Shown in pieces: positions 53,874 to 63,362 of a DNA stretch of 64,000 bases. The position numbers and the translations under genes were made by a program. The stretch comes from Hymenobacter fodinae. GTDB taxonomy: Bacteria > Bacteroidota > Bacteroidia > Cytophagales > Hymenobacteraceae. How positions within the stretch are numbered: position 1 is the first letter of the stretch; every line of letters starts with the position of its first letter. Location: positions 1,488,001 to 1,552,000 of the forward strand of contig NZ_SRLA01000001.1 in NCBI RefSeq assembly GCF_004745825.1. Reading direction: 5' to 3'. The notes below the pieces were generated by a model, which saw nothing but the letters and a program-made list of their open reading frames with translations, made no database searches and was not told the DNA's origin.

Positions 53874-55313
53874 CTAGGCCTGTTTTGGCTCAGGGCCGCG
53901 GAAGACGTCGGTGCCTTTTACTTCGGTTAGCTTCACGGGGCGGCCTTCGCGGGCCGACTGGTAGATGGCTTCCATGATGCGGTGGTCCTGCAGGCCTTCT
54001 TCGCCGGGGGTGTGGGGCGCTTTATCTTCCATCACGCACTCCGAAAAGTGGTCCATTTCGGCGGCAAACTGATTTTTCTCGCTCAGCACAATCTGGTTCT
54101 TCATCTTGGCGGGGCCTTCGGCGTGCGAGGTTTGCAACTGTTGGCCAGTGTAGGCGTAGGCGTTGTCTACGTGAATCCAGCCGCGCTCCGTGTTCACGCG
54201 GTAAAAGCGCGAGTCATGGGTGTTGTAGTGGGTGATGCAGTTCACGAGGACGCCCTCCGGGAAGCGCATCTGCCACGACATTACTTCCTCTACTTCTTTG
54301 AACAACGGGTTGCCGGGCGTGCTGTAGGAGTAGGCAAAGACTTCAGTGGGCTCGTTGCCCAGCACAAACCGACTGGTGTTCAAGCAGTACAGACCAATGT
54401 CGGGGAGGGCGCCGCCGCCCGCTAGGGCTTTCTTGTGACGCCAGTGGTCGGGGTTGGCGGAGCTTTGGCTGTTCTGGGCTTCAATGTATTTGGGCTTGCC
54501 AAACTTGTTGTCGCGCACCATATCCCGCACCTGCCGGTTGTAAGGCTCGTACTGGATGCGGTAGGCCACCATCAGCTTTTTGCCGGCCTTCTTGCAGGCG
54601 TCAATCATGGCCTGGCACTCGGCGGAGGAGTTGGCCATGGGCTTTTCGCAAAGGATATGCTTGCCCGCCTGCGCACCCCGAATGGTGTACTCGGCGTGCA
54701 TGGAGTTAGGCAGCACAATGTAAATCACCTGCACCTCGGGGTTGTCCTTGAGCTTGTCGTAGGTTTCGTAGCTGTAGCAGTTTTCGGGCTTGATACCGTA
54801 CTGCTGGGCTACTTTCTTGAGCTTCTCGGGTGAGGCGCTAACCAGGGCCACCGGCTTCGATTTCTTGCACTCCCCGAACGCGGGCAGAATCTCCTCCAGG
54901 GTAAGGTGGCCTAGGCCTACCAGGGCGTAGCCCACGCGCTTGTCGGGCGGTAGGGGAGTGGGCACCGGCCCCGACTGCGGGTCTACGTCCGACTTCCACT
55001 TTTCCAGCTCAATGGGCTGATCCAGCGCCGTAGGCACCTTAGCCGGCGGCGACACGGCCTCTGAGGACGGTACTTTCTGCCCAGCGGGTGAAGTGTAGGT
55101 AGTGGAGCCGTTTACCTCCGAAGCGGGCGTACCCGTGGTGGGCGTGGTAGCGGCTTTGGCGTCGGCGGGGCCTTCCGACTGGCAGCTGGCCAGGGTGCTG
55201 GCTGCTACGCCCACGGCCAAACCGCGGCCTGCCAGCGATAGAAACTCTTTACGGGATACTTCCCGGCTGGCCTCGCGCAGCACGGTGTTAAGTAGTTCAT
55301 TGGTAATAGACAT
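53874..55313 (-). CDS. Gfo/Idh/MocA family oxidoreductase, exported
   Basis: The 479-residue protein starts at ATG 55313. The N-terminus has a Tat-like signal (SRKEFLSLAGRGLAVGVAAS) ending in a possible lipobox LASC. A low-complexity linker runs to about residue 120. The NAD(P)-binding domain follows with VGYALVGLGHL and a CEKPM motif, and then the C-terminal substrate domain. It resembles periplasmic glucose-fructose oxidoreductases. The sugar substrate is unknown. The TAG stop is in GGCCTAGG at 53874. Confidence 0.88.
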   Translation of the reverse strand: MSITNELLNTVLREASREVSRKEFLSLAGRGLAVGVAASTLASCQSEGPADAKAATTPTTGTPASEVNGSTTYTSPAGQKVPSSEAVSPPAKVPTALDQPIELEKWKSDVDPQSGPVPTPLPPDKRVGYALVGLGHLTLEEILPAFGECKKSKPVALVSASPEKLKKVAQQYGIKPENCYSYETYDKLKDNPEVQVIYIVLPNSMHAEYTIRGAQAGKHILCEKPMANSSAECQAMIDACKKAGKKLMVAYRIQYEPYNRQVRDMVRDNKFGKPKYIEAQNSQSSANPDHWRHKKALAGGGALPDIGLYCLNTSRFVLGNEPTEVFAYSYSTPGNPLFKEVEEVMSWQMRFPEGVLVNCITHYNTHDSRFYRVNTERGWIHVDNAYAYTGQQLQTSHAEGPAKMKNQIVLSEKNQFAAEMDHFSECVMEDKAPHTPGEEGLQDHRIMEAIYQSAREGRPVKLTEVKGTDVFRGPEPKQA

Positions 55314-55527
55314 GGAGCAGAAAGTCAGGTGATGATACACAGAAGCATACTGTCTAGCTGATAGGAAGTTGCTCCTGCCCACAATCATGAACCTGCCCAA
55401 GCGGGGAGTAAAGCCAGCAACCTCTCGGCGCTACCAGTGCAGAAGTGGCCTAGAGGAAAGCTAAAGACTTGAAAAGCGCCACGCTTTTGCCCAAGTTGCG
55501 AGAGTTTTTGCCCATTGCCTCCCCTCC

Positions 55528-56883
55528 ATGTCGTTCTTTCGTTTCTTCCTGAGTGCGCTGCTAGGCCTATTGGCCCTGCTGGCTACGCCGGTTGTTGCCC
55601 AGAAAAAAGCAGTGCCCGCAGTTACAAACCCTGCTAGGCCAGTCTGGCTAGAGCAGATGCTTCAGGAGTCGGCGGTGCTGCGCCAGCACAACGTGGGCGT
55701 TTGCCTGACCGATGTGGCTACCGGCCAATCGGTGTATGAGCTGAACTCCGACCGGTATTTCACGCCAGCCAGCACCATGAAGCTGTTCAGCCTCTACGCC
55801 GGCTTGCACTTGCTGCCCGACTCACTACCCAGCCTGCACTACGTACTGCGCCCCGATTCTTTGCTGTTCTGGGGCACCGGCGACCCAACCCTGCTCCACG
55901 GCGATGTACCTTCTAGCCGGGCCCTCATCTTCCTGCAAAACCGCCCCGAAAAGCTGTTCTATGCGCCCGTGCCCTGCGTAGAGCCCTTCGGCCCCGGCTG
56001 GACCTGGGACGACTACAATTACTACTTCCAGCCCGAGCGTGGCCCCTTGCCAGTGTACGGCCACACCGTGCGCTTCTATGGCAAAGCCGGGCAGCCGTTG
56101 CCCCGGGTGTACCCTAAATTCTTCCGCCCCCTCACTGAAGCGGCATCGGCACAACTCCCTAACCCTACTGACGACCACGTGCGCCGGGCTGTGCTCGAAA
56201 ACCGCTTTACCGTATTTCCCAGCGCCAAAAACTGGGTGGATGAGACGCCCTTCCGGACCAGCCAGACCTTGTTACTGCAACTGCTGCAAGACACGTTGCG
56301 GCGCCCCATCGTGCCGCTGGCGTTGCGCTTGCGGCCTCAGGATTCAGTGCGTACCCTGCGCGGCCTGCCCGTAGATTCACTGTACCGCCGCATGCTGCGC
56401 GTGAGCGACAATTTTCTGGCTGAGCAACTGCTGCTGATGTGTGCCTCCAGCCTCAGCAATGATTCCCTGAGTACCAAACGAGTTATTCGGGCCATGCAGG
56501 CCAACTACTTGCGCACCCTACCCGATGCCCCACAGTGGGTAGATGGCTCTGGCCTCTCGCGCCTCAACCTTGTTACGCCGCGCACATTAGTAGCCTTGCT
56601 GCTAAAGCTGCACCAGGAGGTGCCCGAAGCGCGCCTATTTGATCTGCTGGCCACCGGCGGAGGGCAGGGCACGCTGCGCCGCGTGTACCGCGACCCGCGT
56701 ACCCCCTGGCTGTGGGGTAAAACCGGTACGCTCAGCAACAACCACAACCTCTGCGGCTACCTCCGCACCAAGTCGGGCCGGCTGCTGGCGTTCAGCTTCA
56801 TGAACAACAACCACATCGCCGAAACTAGCGCCATCCGGAAGGAAATGGAACGTGTGCTAACCCAAGTGCGGGAGCGGATGTAA
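55528..56883 (+). CDS. dacB: PBP4-type D-alanyl-D-alanine carboxypeptidase (S13)
   Basis: The 451-residue protein has a signal peptide (to residue 24) and the three penicillin-binding motifs: S82-T-M-K85 in TPASTMKLFS, SDN in VSDNFLAEQLL, and KTG in WGKTGTLSNN near the C-terminus. It belongs to the S13 (DacB/PBP4) family, which trims or cuts peptidoglycan cross-links in the periplasm. The large domain inserted between the first two motifs is partly reduced compared with E. coli PBP4. Confidence 0.92.
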   Translation: MSFFRFFLSALLGLLALLATPVVAQKKAVPAVTNPARPVWLEQMLQESAVLRQHNVGVCLTDVATGQSVYELNSDRYFTPASTMKLFSLYAGLHLLPDSLPSLHYVLRPDSLLFWGTGDPTLLHGDVPSSRALIFLQNRPEKLFYAPVPCVEPFGPGWTWDDYNYYFQPERGPLPVYGHTVRFYGKAGQPLPRVYPKFFRPLTEAASAQLPNPTDDHVRRAVLENRFTVFPSAKNWVDETPFRTSQTLLLQLLQDTLRRPIVPLALRLRPQDSVRTLRGLPVDSLYRRMLRVSDNFLAEQLLLMCASSLSNDSLSTKRVIRAMQANYLRTLPDAPQWVDGSGLSRLNLVTPRTLVALLLKLHQEVPEARLFDLLATGGGQGTLRRVYRDPRTPWLWGKTGTLSNNHNLCGYLRTKSGRLLAFSFMNNNHIAETSAIRKEMERVLTQVRERM

Positions 56884-56915
56884 ATTCAAACCCATTTCTA
56901 CTACCAAGAATTGCT

Positions 56916-57320
56916 CTAGTTCTCGGAAATAGCCTTATTCGTGGGAATAAAGTGTGAAGAGGCTTCGGCAGGAAAAGGCAGATATAATCGTTCCCACATT
57001 TCTCCTTCCAAGAGGTCCCATTGGTGGCCGGGGCCTTGCGTATCCTCAGCCAGAAGGAGTATGCCGGGCTCCAGAATAAAGGTGTCGCCGTTGCTGACGG
57101 TGAAGCGCAACTTGCCCCGCAGTGTAACTACATATTGGGGGCGCGGCGCCGGGTGGGGCTTTTTCTGGTAATCGTATATGACCGTTTCGGCTTCGAAAAA
57201 GCTAACAGGCAGCGGCACGCTGGTAGGCAACGTGCCTACTTCAAACGTGCAACTGCCATCCGCCAAGTTGAAGAGGCGGATGGCGGGAATAGTTTGCTGC
57301 GCGTGGTTCTCTGCGGTCAT
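56916..57320 (-). CDS. Cupin-like domain protein
   Basis: The 134-residue protein has the small beta-barrel pattern of a cupin: PQYVVTLRGKLRFTVSNGDTFILEPGILLLAEDTQGPGHQW, with the G-D-x-x-x-L-x-P-G turn and a terminal histidine. The first cupin motif lacks the usual His pair (KPHPAPRPQ precedes it), so metal binding is uncertain. No signal peptide is present. Its function is unknown. The upstream neighbour on this strand, 105 bp away, is no obvious partner. Confidence 0.7.
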   Translation of the reverse strand: MTAENHAQQTIPAIRLFNLADGSCTFEVGTLPTSVPLPVSFFEAETVIYDYQKKPHPAPRPQYVVTLRGKLRFTVSNGDTFILEPGILLLAEDTQGPGHQWDLLEGEMWERLYLPFPAEASSHFIPTNKAISEN

Positions 57321-57343
57321 AAGTCTAGCTTCAAGATAGTGGC

Positions 57344-59245
57344 CTAGTACAGCACCCGGAACTTGATGGTGTGCTCTACTTTGCGCAGTTCCCCAATTAC
57401 CTCTTGCTCGTACTGCTTGTCGATGTCGGTAATCACGTAGCCGATGTGCTCGTTGGTTTTCAGGTACTGGCCTAGAATGTTGACGTGGTGCTGGGCCAGC
57501 ACGTTGTTAATGCGGGCCAGCACGCCGGGCACATTGTGGTGAATGTGGATGAGGCGGTGGGCCTGCTGGTCGGGAAGCTGAATGTTGGGGAAGTTGACGC
57601 TCTGCTGGGTGTTGCCGGTGTTCACGTACTGCATGATGCGCTCAGGCACGAACTCGGCAATGTTGCGCTGGGCTTCGGCGGTGCTGCCGCCAATATGGGG
57701 AGTGAGCAGCACGTTGGGCAGGCCCCGTAGCTCGCTCTCGAAGCTCTCCTGGTTGGTCTTGGGCTCGTACGGAAACACATCAACGGCCGCGCCGCCCAAG
57801 TGACCGGAGCGTAGCACGGCCGCCAGCGCCGCTACATCTACCACGTGGCCGCGGCTGTTGTTGAGCAGCAGGGCACCCGGTTTCATCATGGCTAGCTCCG
57901 CGGCCCCAATCAGGTTGGTGTTGGCGGGGCGGCCATCTACGTGCAGGGTCACGATATCCGACTGGCGGAGCAGCTCCTCCAGGGTGCGGCACTTTACTGC
58001 GTTACCGAGCTGCAGCTTTTCGGCCACATCGTAGTAGAGCACTTGCATACCCACTGCCTCGGCTACTACCGAAAGCTGGGAGCCAATATTGCCGTAGCCC
58101 ACAATGCCGAGCTTTTTGCCCCGAATTTCAAAGGAGCCTTTTGCCGACTTATCCCACTCGCCTTGGTGCATTTTGGGGCTTTTCTCGGGGATGCGGCGGG
58201 CCAGCATAATGATTTCGCCGAGGGCTAGTTCTACTACCGAGCGGGTGTTGGAGAAGGGGGCGTTAAACACGGCTACGCCCTTCTTCATGCAGCCCGTCAG
58301 GTCAATCTGGTTGGTACCGATGCAGAAGGCGCCCACGGCAATCAGGCGGTTGGCGGCTTCCAGCACCCGGGCCGTCACCTGAGTTTTGCTCCGGATGCCC
58401 AGAATGCTCACGCCCTCAATCTGCTGCACCAGTTCATCTTCGTCTAGGCCACCCGGCACGGAGTCAACCTGGTAGCCTTCCTGGCGAAACATCTCCGCGG
58501 CGCGCGGATCGGGGTTTTCGAGGAGCAGAACTTTGATGCGGTTTTTCGGATAGGAAAGGGTCATCGGAAGCTTATTCTGGTAGAGAAATTCGTCGAAAGA
58601 GGGCAGCACTTCATCGGCGCGGGCTACTACGGCCTCGCGGTGCACGTTTTCGGTGAAGGCGTAGAAGCGGTTGGCTAGGCCTGCCTCCCGGATCTGGTAG
58701 TCGGTGTAGCCGTCGCCGAGGGCGTACACGTCGCCGGCCAGATCAAGCTGGCGAAGCTGCAGGATTTTGCCGCCGTCGCGGCTGAGCACGTTTTCCGTGT
58801 CGAAGCCGGTGATGCGGCCGTCGGCATCAAAGGTGAAGGTGTTGGCCAGCACGTGGTCGGCGTCGATGCCAAACTCAGCTACCACTGGCTCAATAAACTC
58901 CCGAAACCCGCTGCTGACGATGTACACCCGCCCCGGAAAGCGCTCAAAGAAGTCGCGGTTGCGCCGGATGCTTTCTGAAACCTTGCCTTTTAGGCGTTCC
59001 ACTAGCAGCCCAATGTGCTCGCGCCGGGCCGGCAGCAGCTCCAGCCGCTGCTTCAGCGACTCCGAGAAGTTCAGCTCCCCGCTCATACCGCGGTCGGTGA
59101 GGGCCCGTATGGCGCCTACCACTTCCTCCCGGTTGGGTTGGCCCTGCAGGGCAATGTCGGCCAGTTCATCGAGCCCTTCTACCTGGGTAAAAGTGCTGTC
59201 AAAGTCAATGATAAGGTAGGGGAGCGGTTGGTGCGGTTCGGGCAT
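57344..59245 (-). CDS. serA: SerB-like HAD phosphatase fused to phosphoglycerate dehydrogenase
   Basis: The 633-residue protein starts at ATG 59245. Residues 10-220 form a HAD-IB phosphatase of the phosphoserine phosphatase type: nucleophile D14 and D16 in DFDST, S111/S112 in VSSG, K160 and GDGYTD (177-182). Residues of about 235-545 are a D-3-phosphoglycerate dehydrogenase with GIVGYGNIGSQL, and an ACT domain follows to the end (HIHHNVPGVLARINNVL). The fusion would combine the first and third steps of serine synthesis. The TAG stop is in the octamer at 57340. Confidence 0.92.
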   Translation of the reverse strand: MPEPHQPLPYLIIDFDSTFTQVEGLDELADIALQGQPNREEVVGAIRALTDRGMSGELNFSESLKQRLELLPARREHIGLLVERLKGKVSESIRRNRDFFERFPGRVYIVSSGFREFIEPVVAEFGIDADHVLANTFTFDADGRITGFDTENVLSRDGGKILQLRQLDLAGDVYALGDGYTDYQIREAGLANRFYAFTENVHREAVVARADEVLPSFDEFLYQNKLPMTLSYPKNRIKVLLLENPDPRAAEMFRQEGYQVDSVPGGLDEDELVQQIEGVSILGIRSKTQVTARVLEAANRLIAVGAFCIGTNQIDLTGCMKKGVAVFNAPFSNTRSVVELALGEIIMLARRIPEKSPKMHQGEWDKSAKGSFEIRGKKLGIVGYGNIGSQLSVVAEAVGMQVLYYDVAEKLQLGNAVKCRTLEELLRQSDIVTLHVDGRPANTNLIGAAELAMMKPGALLLNNSRGHVVDVAALAAVLRSGHLGGAAVDVFPYEPKTNQESFESELRGLPNVLLTPHIGGSTAEAQRNIAEFVPERIMQYVNTGNTQQSVNFPNIQLPDQQAHRLIHIHHNVPGVLARINNVLAQHHVNILGQYLKTNEHIGYVITDIDKQYEQEVIGELRKVEHTIKFRVLY

Positions 59246-59501
59246 AGCGGGGGCAAGGTAGAACGGAATCAGATGACCGCCATAGCCGCAAGCGCACAAC
59301 TACGATTTCAAACGCCGCTGTAGATGCTGGGCCTCGCCATCTGCCACACTATACGTAAAAGCTGCTAGGCCACTCAGGCAGCTGTAATTGCCAGTGGGTT
59401 TATTCATTACTAGTGAGCATAGTATGCAAGCTCACTTGGCCTTTCGGGCAGGGCCAATGCCCAACGCCTCGGCTACAGCCGGGGCTTTTGCTGGTAGTGG
59501 C

Positions 59502-59891
59502 CTAGACCTCGTAAAACTCAATCGGTAGCCCGTCGGGGTCCTGGATGAAGGTGAAGCGGCGGCCGGTAGACTCATCTACTCGGATGGGTTCGTAGGCCAC
59601 TTGGGCTGCTTCCAGGCCGAGCACGGTGGCGTCAAGGTCTGCAACGGCAAAAGCAAGGTGGCGGAGGCCAGTGGCTTCGGGGCGTGAGAGGCGAGCCGGC
59701 GTTTCGGGGAAGGAAAACAGTTCGATCAGGTACTGCCCATTGAGGGCCAGATCGAGCTTATAGGAGTCGCGCTCGGCGCGGTAGATTTCCTGCTGGATTT
59801 CCAGGCCTAGCACCTCGGTATAAAACCGTTTGGAAACGGCATAGTCGGAGCAGATGATGGCAATATGGTGGACGCGGAGCAGGGAAAGCAT
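59502..59891 (-). CDS. VOC family protein (glyoxalase-like)
   Basis: The 129-residue protein starts at ATG 59891 (MLSLLRVHHIAIICSDY). It belongs to the vicinal oxygen chelate fold, near the YaeR/SMU1112c group. Metal ligands probably include H8 or H9, E in YLIELFSFPE, H in LRHLAFAV and E in LPIEFYEV. Such enzymes act as glyoxalases, dioxygenases or isomerases. The substrate is unknown. Its TAG stop is in the octamer at 59498. Confidence 0.87.
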   Translation of the reverse strand: MLSLLRVHHIAIICSDYAVSKRFYTEVLGLEIQQEIYRAERDSYKLDLALNGQYLIELFSFPETPARLSRPEATGLRHLAFAVADLDATVLGLEAAQVAYEPIRVDESTGRRFTFIQDPDGLPIEFYEV

Positions 59892-59974
59892 CGGGAGTAA
59901 AGTAGGAGAGCAGGAGGTAGCGCGGCAATATCGGGGAAAATGATTTTCTTCTCTGGTCACTAGCTGCTGCCTCG

Positions 59975-61174
59975 ATGAAACGACTCTACCCTGCGTGTCT
60001 GCTGGTTATTGCCCTGAGCGTGAACTTAGGAGTAGCGCAAGCGCAAAAGCCAGTTACGTTTCACACCCTAGATGGGCGCCGCCTGCGCAGCCCCGACATC
60101 GACCGCCTAGTGCTGCAGCTCATGGATTCGGCTCGCATTCCAGGCCTGGCGCTGGCCTTGCTGGAAGACAACAACGTGCGCTACCTGCGCACCTACGGGC
60201 TGCGTAATGTGGCAACCCGCGCCCCGCTGGAGCCGACCACCGCCATGTATGGGGCATCTCTGAGCAAAGCCGTGTTTGCCTACTTAGTAATGCAGCTGGT
60301 GCAGGAAAAGCGCCTCGACCTCGACCGGCCTCTCTATCAGTATCTACCCAAGCCCCTGCCCGAATACGAGGCTTACCGCGACTTATCCGGCGACGAACGG
60401 TGGCGCCAGCTCACGGCCCGCATGGCCCTCACGCACACCACTGGCCTACCCAATTGGCGCTGGATTGAGCCCGACAAAAAGTTGCGCTTCAAGTTTGCGC
60501 CCGGTGCCCACTACTGGTATTCCGGCGAAGGCCTGCAGCTGCTGCAGCTGGTAGTGGAGCAAGTGACAGGGAAAAGTCTGACTGAGTTAAGCGCCGAGCG
60601 AGTGTTTCAGCCCCTGGGCCTGACGCGTACGAGCTACGTGTGGCAGCCCGCTTTCGAGAGCAACTACGCCCTGGGCTACGATGAGCAGGGCCAGCCGCTG
60701 GACAAACGCAAGCGCACCAAGCCCGGCGCGGCCGGCTCCCTCGAAACCACACCCGCCGACTACGCCGCCTTTCTGGCTGCCGTGATGCAGGGGCGCGGCC
60801 TCACGCCCGCCGCCAAGCAGGAAATGACCCGCGGGCAAGTGCGCATTCCGTACAAAGCGCAGTTCGGGCCGCTAGCCACCGTGGCCGCCCCCGATAGCAA
60901 CCGCACCATCCGACTGGCCTACGGGCTGGGGTGGGGCACGTTTGAGTCGCCGAAGTACGGGCACGCCTACTTCAAGGAGGGCCACGATGATGGTTGGGAA
61001 AACCACAGCGTGGTGTTTGCCGACCGCAATAAGGGCTTGCTGCTGCTGAGCAACAGCTCCAACGCCGACGGCATTTTCAAGCAGCTACTAGCGCGCCTGC
61101 TCGGCGACACCGACACGCCCTGGCAGTGGGAAAACTACGTGCCCTACACGGCCAAGCAAAATTCAAAGCCTTAA
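59975..61174 (+). CDS. Class C beta-lactamase-like serine hydrolase, secreted
   Basis: The 399-residue protein has a signal peptide (to residue 24) and the S95-L-S-K98 nucleophile motif in YGASLSKAVF. YSG follows in HYWYSGEGLQLLQLV, and a GWENHSVVF stretch fits the third motif region. It belongs to the penicillin-binding/esterase group. It is only distantly related to the other hydrolase of this fold at 8117. The substrate is unknown. Confidence 0.85.
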   Translation: MKRLYPACLLVIALSVNLGVAQAQKPVTFHTLDGRRLRSPDIDRLVLQLMDSARIPGLALALLEDNNVRYLRTYGLRNVATRAPLEPTTAMYGASLSKAVFAYLVMQLVQEKRLDLDRPLYQYLPKPLPEYEAYRDLSGDERWRQLTARMALTHTTGLPNWRWIEPDKKLRFKFAPGAHYWYSGEGLQLLQLVVEQVTGKSLTELSAERVFQPLGLTRTSYVWQPAFESNYALGYDEQGQPLDKRKRTKPGAAGSLETTPADYAAFLAAVMQGRGLTPAAKQEMTRGQVRIPYKAQFGPLATVAAPDSNRTIRLAYGLGWGTFESPKYGHAYFKEGHDDGWENHSVVFADRNKGLLLLSNSSNADGIFKQLLARLLGDTDTPWQWENYVPYTAKQNSKP

Positions 61175-61297
61175 TCGGTTAAAAGTCCGGCTAGGCCCTT
61201 GCTGCCCGCCAGAGAAGTGCGCAAACTAGCAGCTCGTCTGCATCAATGTTGCCGCGGAAGCAGTACACCGGTAGGTAGCACCTAGTAGGGCAAAAAG

Positions 61298-61984
61298 ATG
61301 GCACGACAGCGGCAGGAACAGGAGTTTGTACTGGAAGAGGTAAGGGTTGAAAACACCGTTGATGGGGTGGAGGAGTTGGTCATGCGCACCAATGCCGGCC
61401 AGATTACGGCGCGCCTGCACCCCGCGGCGCCCGGTGCCGCGGCAGTGGTGTGGGTTGGTGGCGCGGGCGGGGGCCTCGATGGACCGGCCTGGGGCATGTA
61501 CCCGCGCTTGGCCGGGCAACTGGCTGCCCAGGGCATTGCCTCCCTGCGTCTGCACTACCGCCAGCCTAACTATCTCGAAGAATGCGTGGCCGATACGTTG
61601 CTTGGGGTGTTATATCTCAGTCAGTTGCGCGGGTATGGCCCCGTGGCGTTAGTAGGCCACTCGTTCGGCGGGGCTGTAGTCATCAGTGCCGGCGCCTTAA
61701 GTGAAGATGTAGCGGCAGTGGTAGCCATGAGCAGCCAAACCTACGGCACCGACCTAGCGCCCCGCGTGAGTCCGCGGCCGTTGCTGGTGCTCCACGGCAC
61801 CGCCGACGAAGTGTTGCCGGCCGCCTGCTCCGAAGATATCTACCGGCGCGCCAAGCAACCCAAGGAGCTATTGCTGTACCCCGGCTGCCGGCACGGGCTG
61901 GATGAGTGCCGCGACCAGGTAGATGTGGATGTAGTGCGTTGGCTGACGCAACAACTAGCTCAAAAAACTAGGGAGGGAAAGTAG
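61298..61984 (+). CDS. Dienelactone hydrolase-like alpha/beta hydrolase
   Basis: The 228-residue protein has nucleophile S122 in GHSFGG, D170 in HGTADEVLP and H199 in PGCRHGLDE, a complete triad. The N-terminal strand (WVGGAGGGLDGPAW) replaces the usual oxyanion HG loop. No signal peptide is seen. The closest fit is the dienelactone hydrolase or acyl-esterase group. Its upstream neighbour is the secreted serine hydrolase, 123 bp away. Confidence 0.83.
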   Translation: MARQRQEQEFVLEEVRVENTVDGVEELVMRTNAGQITARLHPAAPGAAAVVWVGGAGGGLDGPAWGMYPRLAGQLAAQGIASLRLHYRQPNYLEECVADTLLGVLYLSQLRGYGPVALVGHSFGGAVVISAGALSEDVAAVVAMSSQTYGTDLAPRVSPRPLLVLHGTADEVLPAACSEDIYRRAKQPKELLLYPGCRHGLDECRDQVDVDVVRWLTQQLAQKTREGK

Positions 61985-61997
61985 AGTGTAGGCCGCA

Positions 61998-62714
61998 CTA
62001 GGCCACCCGTTTGGTGTCACAGGCGGGTATCCATTCATCGGCTTGGCAATTGGAGCAGGTGGCGGTGCCGCCACGCGGAAGCTCCTGTACGTGGCCGCAG
62101 GTAGAGCAGGCAAATTGGCCAGCCGTCTCAACCCGTTTACGGGTCTCTTCTACCCGTTCTGGCCAAATGGGCATGCCAGGTTTAACGGGCTCTTGCTCCT
62201 CGTAGAAGAAAATGCTGAAGTCGCCGGTAGCCTCAATATAGGCGCGGCGCACCTGGCCTAGGTGCTCTACCTGCAGCTGGCGCAGCTCCCCGAACAACTC
62301 TTTCTGGGTGAGATTCTGGTTCTGAAAATTGGCAAGCTGAATCAGCCCGTCTTTCACCAACAGCACTGGCTTGCCCTCCAGCCAGTCGCTAAAACCGGGG
62401 TATTTCTCCGTGAGCCGATTGAAAAGCAGGTACAACACCGTCACGACCAGGAACACCACGGCGGCATACAGCAGGGGCGTGTCGTGGTAGAGCATGGCGT
62501 CGCCGGCCGCCGAGCCCAGACCCAGAATGATGCTGAGCTCGAAAATAGAGAGCTGCCGCACGCCCCGGCGGCCCGTAACGCGCAGGGCCGCCAGCATGAG
62601 CAGGTAGGTTACGATGCAGCGGAGCGCCACCTCCAGCAGAAAGAGGGGCGGCGCATCAGCAGAAAACAGGATTCTTTCCCAGTCAAAGGGCTTAATATCA
62701 GCGGCAAGCAGCAT
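61998..62714 (-). CDS. DUF421 (YetF-like) membrane protein with C-terminal zinc ribbon
   Basis: The 238-residue protein has three hydrophobic segments within residues 23-100 and the conserved DUF421 part, GRRGVRQLSIFELSIILGLGS at 49-69. The soluble domain (KPVLLVKDGLIQLANFQNQNLT) continues to about 170. The last 40 residues hold two CxxC pairs, C203/C206 and C220/C223, which look like a zinc ribbon. YetF-family proteins in Bacillus are spore or envelope proteins of unknown mechanism. The TAG stop is in the octamer at 61998. Confidence 0.82.
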   Translation of the reverse strand: MLLAADIKPFDWERILFSADAPPLFLLEVALRCIVTYLLMLAALRVTGRRGVRQLSIFELSIILGLGSAAGDAMLYHDTPLLYAAVVFLVVTVLYLLFNRLTEKYPGFSDWLEGKPVLLVKDGLIQLANFQNQNLTQKELFGELRQLQVEHLGQVRRAYIEATGDFSIFFYEEQEPVKPGMPIWPERVEETRKRVETAGQFACSTCGHVQELPRGGTATCSNCQADEWIPACDTKRVA

Positions 62715-62821
62715 ACAATCGAAGGCAAAAGCAATGGTAGCAGAACCATGCTTTAAGGCCTAACGAAACTGTTGTGCTTCCGGTTAGCTGGGCCGTACGG
62801 TTTTACCAGTGCGAGTGAGAA

Positions 62822-63304
62822 CTACTCTTCCGGCGGTTTGGGCAGCGGCTGCATCATATGAAAGGTGGTAGGAGCGAAGCCCTGCGACTCCCAGAACCGC
62901 CGCCCAGCGGGGTTGGCTACGGCCACTTGCAGCTCCAGATGGTCGGCGCCCTGGGCTGTAAGCCAGTCTTTGACAGCTGCAAACAAAGCCCGCCCGAGGC
63001 CCTGGCGGCGGTACTCTTCCCGTACAATGGTTTCGGCGATGTAGCCGCGCCGGAAGTAGTGCATCCCCGAACTGCCCACCTGGTAAGTAGCTACCATCAG
63101 GCCTAGCAACCCGTAGCGGCCCTGCGCCACAAACATGCGGGTGTTGTTTTCGGCCAGCCGGCTACGCAACACGCGCTTTAACTGAAAATCGGCGGTGGGG
63201 TGGTACCCAAACACCGGGTGAAACGACTGATGCTCATCCATTAGCTCACACCACAGGCTGTAAAGTTCATCCAGGTCCTTGTGCGTGGCAATACGAATGG
63301 TCAT
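62822..63304 (-). CDS. GNAT family N-acetyltransferase
   Basis: The 160-residue protein starts at ATG 63304 (MTIRIATHKDLDELYSLW). The acetyl-CoA binding loop is in VREEYRRQGLGRALF, followed by the WLTAQGADHLELQVAVANPAG strand and the C-terminal FWESQGF motif typical of GNAT enzymes. The substrate is unknown. A longer frame to 63337 is not supported. Confidence 0.9.
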   Translation of the reverse strand: MTIRIATHKDLDELYSLWCELMDEHQSFHPVFGYHPTADFQLKRVLRSRLAENNTRMFVAQGRYGLLGLMVATYQVGSSGMHYFRRGYIAETIVREEYRRQGLGRALFAAVKDWLTAQGADHLELQVAVANPAGRRFWESQGFAPTTFHMMQPLPKPPEE

Positions 63305-63362
63305 GCAGTAGAAATAAAGTGCTGGGAGTACAGGCAAGCTACAACCAGAACCCGACAGTACA

